DNA from: Paulinella micropora
Lineage: Eukaryota > Cercozoa > Imbricatea > Euglyphida
DNA length: 50,381 bases
Direction of reading: 5' to 3'
NCBI GenBank assembly: GCA_009731375.1
Contig: BJOX01000295.1
Span: forward strand, 248,773 to 299,153
The position numbers and the translations under genes were made by a program. Positions 45,456 to 50,381 of the stretch are shown piece after piece (the first letter of the stretch is position 1; each line of letters starts with the position of its first letter). The notes beneath the pieces are model-generated. The model made no database searches and was not told where the DNA came from. It saw only the letters and a program-made list of their open reading frames with translations.

Positions 45456-45739
45456 ATGGAAGAACGGACAAGCACTGCTCAAGAATTATTTTGTCAGACT
45501 AAGCCAAGGACTAGAGGGACAACAATATGGGCTGATAAGGTATTAGATATGGTTAATATTGATTTAATGGATATGAGTAAGGTTGCTACAAAAAATAAAA
45601 ATTATAATTTTGCCCTTATTTGGATTGATATTCATAGTCGTTATGCTTATGCGATACCTATAAAAAATAAATTTTCAACCACCGTTTTAGATGCTCTCAA
45701 GAAATTACCAAAGCCTAAAGCATACATATCGGACAATGG
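45456..45739 (+). CDS. Polinton-type integrase (rve DDE family), truncated by gap
   Basis: The readable 94 residues contain VNIDLMDMSKVATKN with the first catalytic Asp, ALIWIDIHSRYAYAIPIKN, and AYISDNG with the second Asp at the gap edge. The order and the WIDIHSRYAYAIP wording match retrovirus-type integrases of Polintons, Mavericks and related viruses, which insert linear viral DNA into the host genome. The region up to the third acidic residue lies in 933 Ns (45740-46672). An N-terminal zinc-binding domain is not visible, so the true start may be upstream or the gene is short; the ATG chosen is directly after cassette R5. Confidence 0.85.
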
Positions 45740-46672
45740 NNNNNNNNNNNNNNNNNNNNNNNNNNNNNNNNNNNNNNNNNNNNNNNNNNNNNNNNNNNNN
45801 NNNNNNNNNNNNNNNNNNNNNNNNNNNNNNNNNNNNNNNNNNNNNNNNNNNNNNNNNNNNNNNNNNNNNNNNNNNNNNNNNNNNNNNNNNNNNNNNNNNN
45901 NNNNNNNNNNNNNNNNNNNNNNNNNNNNNNNNNNNNNNNNNNNNNNNNNNNNNNNNNNNNNNNNNNNNNNNNNNNNNNNNNNNNNNNNNNNNNNNNNNNN
46001 NNNNNNNNNNNNNNNNNNNNNNNNNNNNNNNNNNNNNNNNNNNNNNNNNNNNNNNNNNNNNNNNNNNNNNNNNNNNNNNNNNNNNNNNNNNNNNNNNNNN
46101 NNNNNNNNNNNNNNNNNNNNNNNNNNNNNNNNNNNNNNNNNNNNNNNNNNNNNNNNNNNNNNNNNNNNNNNNNNNNNNNNNNNNNNNNNNNNNNNNNNNN
46201 NNNNNNNNNNNNNNNNNNNNNNNNNNNNNNNNNNNNNNNNNNNNNNNNNNNNNNNNNNNNNNNNNNNNNNNNNNNNNNNNNNNNNNNNNNNNNNNNNNNN
46301 NNNNNNNNNNNNNNNNNNNNNNNNNNNNNNNNNNNNNNNNNNNNNNNNNNNNNNNNNNNNNNNNNNNNNNNNNNNNNNNNNNNNNNNNNNNNNNNNNNNN
46401 NNNNNNNNNNNNNNNNNNNNNNNNNNNNNNNNNNNNNNNNNNNNNNNNNNNNNNNNNNNNNNNNNNNNNNNNNNNNNNNNNNNNNNNNNNNNNNNNNNNN
46501 NNNNNNNNNNNNNNNNNNNNNNNNNNNNNNNNNNNNNNNNNNNNNNNNNNNNNNNNNNNNNNNNNNNNNNNNNNNNNNNNNNNNNNNNNNNNNNNNNNNN
46601 NNNNNNNNNNNNNNNNNNNNNNNNNNNNNNNNNNNNNNNNNNNNNNNNNNNNNNNNNNNNNNNNNNNNNNNN
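45740..46672. other. Assembly gap of 933 Ns
   Basis: Hides the end of the integrase gene and the C-terminal part of the converging minus-strand gene. Confidence 0.98.
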
Positions 46673-46955
46673 TCTCCTCTTCCATTCGTCTTTTGTCTTG
46701 CTTTAGTTCCTCATCTCTCTCATAAACTGCTTCCAGTCTTGATTCAACATCGCAAAGTTCTTGTTTCAATAATCTAATTTGTTTGGACAAGTTTTTTTTC
46801 TTAGTTTCCAAAAATATTTTGTCCTTTTTTGTTATCTTATTTGTCTTGTCAGAATAATAATCAATCCAATTATTTTCTTCTCTTTCTATTTCAAACTCAC
46901 TTTCGCTAGAAATTTCATAAGCCTCTTTGGCTTCATCATCAATTAAGTCGCTCAT
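46673..46955 (-). CDS. Coiled-coil viral protein, truncated by gap
   Basis: I place the start at MSDLIDDEAKEAYEISSESE (46955); the longer frame from 47072 runs through a hairpin and A/T runs and is less likely. An acidic N-terminus is followed by a coiled coil (KKKNLSKQIRLLKQELCDVE, SRLEAVYERDEELKQDKRRM). It is open at the gap and has no recognised domain. Confidence 0.55.
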
Positions 46956-47295
46956 CTCTTCAAGAAGAACTGCGAGACAGAAAAGTGCTCGGGGATCCAA
47001 GAATTCTTTGTTTCTCAGAGCACTTTGCGCAAAAAAAAAACCATGTGATAACAATGTGCGTCGACTGAGCAAAAAAAAACCGAAACCAAAGCAAGCACCG
47101 ACACAAAAAAGTGTTTTTTATGCTCCTGCTCTTGGTATGGTTGGGGTGGTGTAATTAGTATGTTGGTCGTGTAGTCCGTCATTGTCGGTGGTTCAACTCT
47201 CTCCGCTTACTATTGACCCATTCCTGCCATCCTTTTTTTTTTTTCCTTTTTTGTAAATTCCTTTTTTCTTTTTTTTTGGCTTAGTATCCGTATGG
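46956..47295. other. Intergenic region between two minus-strand viral genes
   Basis: Contains the inverted repeat AAAGTGCTC (46982-46990) with GAGCACTTT (47018-47026), A and T homopolymers, and a GGTTCAACTCT B-box-like motif near 47190. No gene supported. Confidence 0.5.
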
Positions 47296-50200
47296 TCATG
47301 TCGTAATCTGGATTTCTTTTAGAGGTTGAATTACTCTTTTAGTGTAAGTAAATGAAAATATATTTTGTAAATGCTCTGACGTAATTGTTTTTGTCTTTTT
47401 GTTTCTTGTTATTTTGCTGTTGGTGTGTATGATTACATTTCCAGCCTCTGCTACATTCTTTGCTATACACTTTTCTCCTTTTGTTTCTAGTAGGTCTTCT
47501 AATTCTTCGTATGCCTTTTTAGATAGTTCAGTGTCTTGTACTTTCAATCCATTGCTTATGATACTAAACATATTAACCAAGTTCAATTTTTTACAAGTCT
47601 CGTAATTCATTGAAAATCCTTTTAATTTCATTTTGGTTGTTCCGTCATCTAGTATGTAGCCGTAGGATTTAGGACCTGCTCCAACAAATGTGGTTATCTT
47701 TCTGCTTACCTTTGTCTTTTTATCTATCAATTCGTCTGTCCATTGCCCCAGTAAATCTCCTGTCGGTATTGTTGTCTGTCCTTCTTTTTCATCTACTAAA
47801 TAAATCACACTATCTGTGTCATGGTATAATACTCTATTACCTAATCTGTCCATCATATCATACAATCTCATCTGTGCGTGTGCTGTAGTAAATAGTGCTA
47901 CACAAATATTTGTATTGTATGGGTCTGATACTTTTTCTGGGTGTAGGTTGTAAGATAATTCTAAGCATTCTTTGTTTATCACATTAATTGATACTTCATT
48001 TATCTTTTTGTCGTTTAGTATTTTGTATAGTTCTGCTTCACTCCTTACTATTTTTGTTTGTGTCTTGTTGTTTTGTTGTCCAAATTTTCCCCATAGTGAG
48101 TTTAGACATAGTTTTGCCACAGCTCTTCTACCTTCATTCTTTTCAATCTTGCTTTTATCTAATTTAATTTTCATCTTTTCTTCATAGTCCTTAATGTAGT
48201 TGTCTTTGTCTTCTTCTGTTATGACATTGATTCCTGTTTCACTCTTAGAAATGTCTTAATATATTCTTTGAATAGTTCCGTTGTCTGCTCGTTCCAATGC
48301 CATAATTCATAAGTTTTAATAAGTCTGTAGCCTTTTTGTATTGCTTTGTAAATAAGTGGTGTTGCCCATGTGCTTGTCAGTATTCTGTCCTCGTCAGTGT
48401 GCTGATTGTCCTGTAAGCCTTCCTTGCCACATTTATTACATAGATAATACATCATCTTTCCTCTATCTTGACATGGAAGGACCGGGTGAATTAGTCCTCT
48501 AGGTGGTAGTATTTTTATTTTTGCTATACCGAATGCTGTTTTATTATTCAACATATCATATGCTTCTTTTCCTCTTATTGCTTTGTGGTGTTTCACAGGA
48601 TAGGGGTCATAGTACATAACAGTCGGATAGAGAGAGCACACATCTATATACTTAGCATACTGATACTCACTCATTGACTTCCAGTATAGAGACAGAGCAT
48701 TCACTCTTCCACCAAACATAGCTTGTCGTGGATTGATTGTTTCTTGCTCAATTAATGTCTCTTCTATTGTGCCTTTGAATTCTTCCTTTGTTCTTATCCT
48801 ATTCCATTGACACCCCCATATTGTTATTAATTGACTAACTTCAGGATGTTGACTTATTAAAGTTTCTCGTAGTTTAGCTTCCTTGTATAGTTGCCTAAAT
48901 GTTTTATTAACAGACCTTTCTCTATTCAGTTCGTTTCCATTAAAGCACTCAGGACAGCCGTGCCAATAACAACCATGTAACTCATGTGCCGTTTTTGTTT
49001 TCTCGTCATATCCATCTAAGTAGGCTTTCACACCTTTAGGTAAGTTTAGTATTTTTTCTTTACCATTTAGACCATGTTGAATTTTGGCATTGTCCTTTTT
49101 TTCTCTGTATGCTAACCATTCCACACACATACGACTTGTTTTTGCTTTGTCTGTTCTGTTTGTCGGTATGACTGCTATGCTGTCCTCAGGCATGTAGTTT
49201 GCTTTGAATAGTGCCATACATGTAGAGGCAATTGTAGTGTATTGAAATGGATCAATACCAAACTCCATAAATTGTTTCCTAAACTCAATACACCCCCGTC
49301 TTAGTATATCTACATCACTATGACAATATTCAATCATTTCTTTATTGAAATCAAATACTTTGCTTTTTTGTTCATCATACCACTTTAGAAAATCATCTCT
49401 TTTCTTCTTTGAAAATGAGTTATAACCATAGTCATCTTTGTCTGGCATATTCCCTATGTATGATTGGTTGTCTGTTTTATTGAAAAAGTGAGGAAAATAT
49501 CCTTTCTTTAATTCTGTAAGTCCAAATGTATCAGGAAAATTAGATAAAGGCATAGTAAGGAAAGATAGACTATCTATAAATCTAATCTGTTCTTTTCCAT
49601 TACCAATAGACATCATCATTATTTTTCCACCTTCATAGATTACAAATGGAGTTATGCCTTTTTCAATTAACCATTTTAGCACAAATTGACAATCATACCC
49701 CCGCGCATTATGTGCTATGAATGTATAGCCCTTATGTTTCACACCCAACGCCCACTCACAGAATTATTCAATGTTTTTATGTATGATTGGTGTGCTGTCG
49801 TTGAAATATTGACTTTCTGAATGATTGATAATGTGAATTCCTGTCTCTTGATTTGCTTCAAAATCAAAGAATACATATTTTGTTGATGGTGCATGTATGA
49901 CTTTTTTCTTTATCTCACATTGGTGCCATAAAGGTTTTAGTTCTTTGCAGTTCCTACATTTTTCATATCCGCATTTATGTTCTCCTTTGTATGTCTTAGC
50001 ACATGTGATACATTTTTTCTTTACATCACACAACTCATTTTGTTTATGATTGTTGAAACATTCATCATTAGGAAACTTTCTATTACACTCATTACACGTT
50101 TTCCATTTTGAAATATTGTCATATCCTTTACATCCCTCGGTTAGACATATATTACATTTGAATTCACATGCGTGATTATGTTCGTATCCCTTCATACATT

Positions 50201-50381
50201 TCTCGCAAAAGTTTCGTTTTGATAAGAATGCTTTCATACTTCTTATGGTGTCGTAATGGTTCATTGTTTTTAGTATGTATATATATTTTTTGTCCTTCAT
50301 CTCAGTCTTATATACGATTTTGTCTGGATATTCAACAATAACAATGTTGTAGTCTATATGTCTAGCAAACTCACTAATTTC
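47296..50381 (-). CDS. Protein-primed family B DNA polymerase (pPolB), interrupted, open at window edge
   Basis: Replicates the viral genome from a terminal protein. N-terminal zinc-ribbon-like Cys clusters (CEKCMKGYEHNHAC, CNICLTEGC, CITCAKTYKGEHKC) come first. Exonuclease motifs: FFDFEAN (Exo I), FIAHNARGYD (Exo II) and YCHSDVDIL (Exo III). Polymerase motifs: DVCSLYPTVM (A), KLCLNSLWGKFG (B) and YHDTDSVIY (C). Between them GCYWHGCPECF is the Vsr-like insert known in Polinton and virophage polymerases. The frame is open to the right edge, so the start is missing. Lesions: an in-frame TAA at 49761-49763 between Exo I and Exo II, and a one-base shift near 48240 before motif B. About 1,030 codons are present, usual for Maverick enzymes. 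It is followed by a 340-bp spacer. Confidence 0.93.

Larger units (their letters stand above)
32200..50381. mobile_element. Integrated Polinton/Maverick-type virus (Polinton-like virus), partial
   Basis: At least 18 kb of AT-rich, intron-free, closely packed genes carrying the Polinton hallmark set: protein-primed PolB, rve integrase, packaging ATPase, adenain-like protease, major capsid protein and minor capsid protein, plus a fiber. The start is placed near the shift to AT-rich DNA and the repeated AGTTATCTTTT motif (about 32210, reversed near 32360, again near 32440); no terminal inverted repeat can be confirmed because the right end is outside the window. The capsid genes set it apart from a plain transposon, and the integrase and pPolB fit Polintons, virophages and Polinton-like viruses. 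Multiple frameshifts and stops suggest a decaying endogenous copy. Confidence 0.9.

Noticed and set aside
46956-47072. N-terminal extension MLSRRTLLSHGFFF of the truncated coiled-coil gene
   Set aside because: The extension crosses a 9-bp inverted repeat and homopolymer runs; the ATG at 46955 starts a typical acidic N-terminus.
47125-47220. A tRNA gene (A-box-like TGGTGTAATTAGT and B-box-like GGTTCAACTCT)
   Set aside because: I could not form acceptable acceptor, anticodon and T stems; at most a tRNA relic.
36837-49763. A non-standard genetic code (TAA/TAG = Gln) in host or virus
   Set aside because: The host genes have no internal TAA or TAG over more than 2,100 codons, several viral genes end with TAA or TAG, and Gln is regularly CAA/CAG. 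Nonsense mutation is simpler.

Overview
This window is nuclear DNA of a eukaryote. Two multi-exon host genes have canonical GT-AG introns with consistent phase, and around them lie GATA and GA microsatellites, transposons of several classes and many short assembly gaps next to homopolymers. A unicellular alga or other protist fits best, because Polinton-like viruses and these transposon types are common there. The species cannot be fixed from the sequence.

Host part (1-32.2 kb). Positions 1-1026 are tetranucleotide arrays ending in Illumina adapter read-through beside a gap. About 3.4 kb without a supported gene follows. A 17-exon coiled-coil gene (4449-9416, minus) and an 8-exon full-length ABCB transporter (9766-15098, plus) are divergently arranged. 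A relic of an ABC transporter C-terminus lies downstream, then a defective piggyBac transposon with TTAA target duplications (16126-18986). A decayed Ty3/gypsy LTR retrotransposon on the minus strand (19291-30213) carries a small CACTA-like foldback element inside its reverse transcriptase. A LINE-type C-terminal fragment and low-complexity DNA complete this part.

Viral part (about 32.2 kb to the right edge). The sequence becomes clearly more AT-rich and the genes lack introns. The genes are those of a Polinton/Maverick or Polinton-like virus: protein-primed DNA polymerase B, rve-type integrase, packaging ATPase, adenain-type cysteine protease, major capsid protein and penton-type minor capsid protein. 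Added to these are a very long phage-like fiber with a C-terminal S74 chaperone, a small basic virion-like protein, a Cys-rich secreted protein, a small membrane protein and two ExoX-C-like proteins. Several genes carry one-base homopolymer indels or in-frame TAA/TAG codons, so this copy looks like a decaying provirus or a poorly polished assembly. Its right end lies outside the window, and 933 bases within the integrase region are Ns.

The most unusual signal is an intergenic cassette of about 150-230 bp, present five times in the viral element (36373-36599, 38586-38772, 39787-39933, 40949-41094, and inverted at 45305-45454). It fills the space between the stop codon of one gene and the ATG of the next and folds into three successive hairpins. 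Stem sequences differ between copies while base pairing is kept, which suggests a selected structure acting as a shared promoter, 5' leader, terminator or replication/packaging signal.
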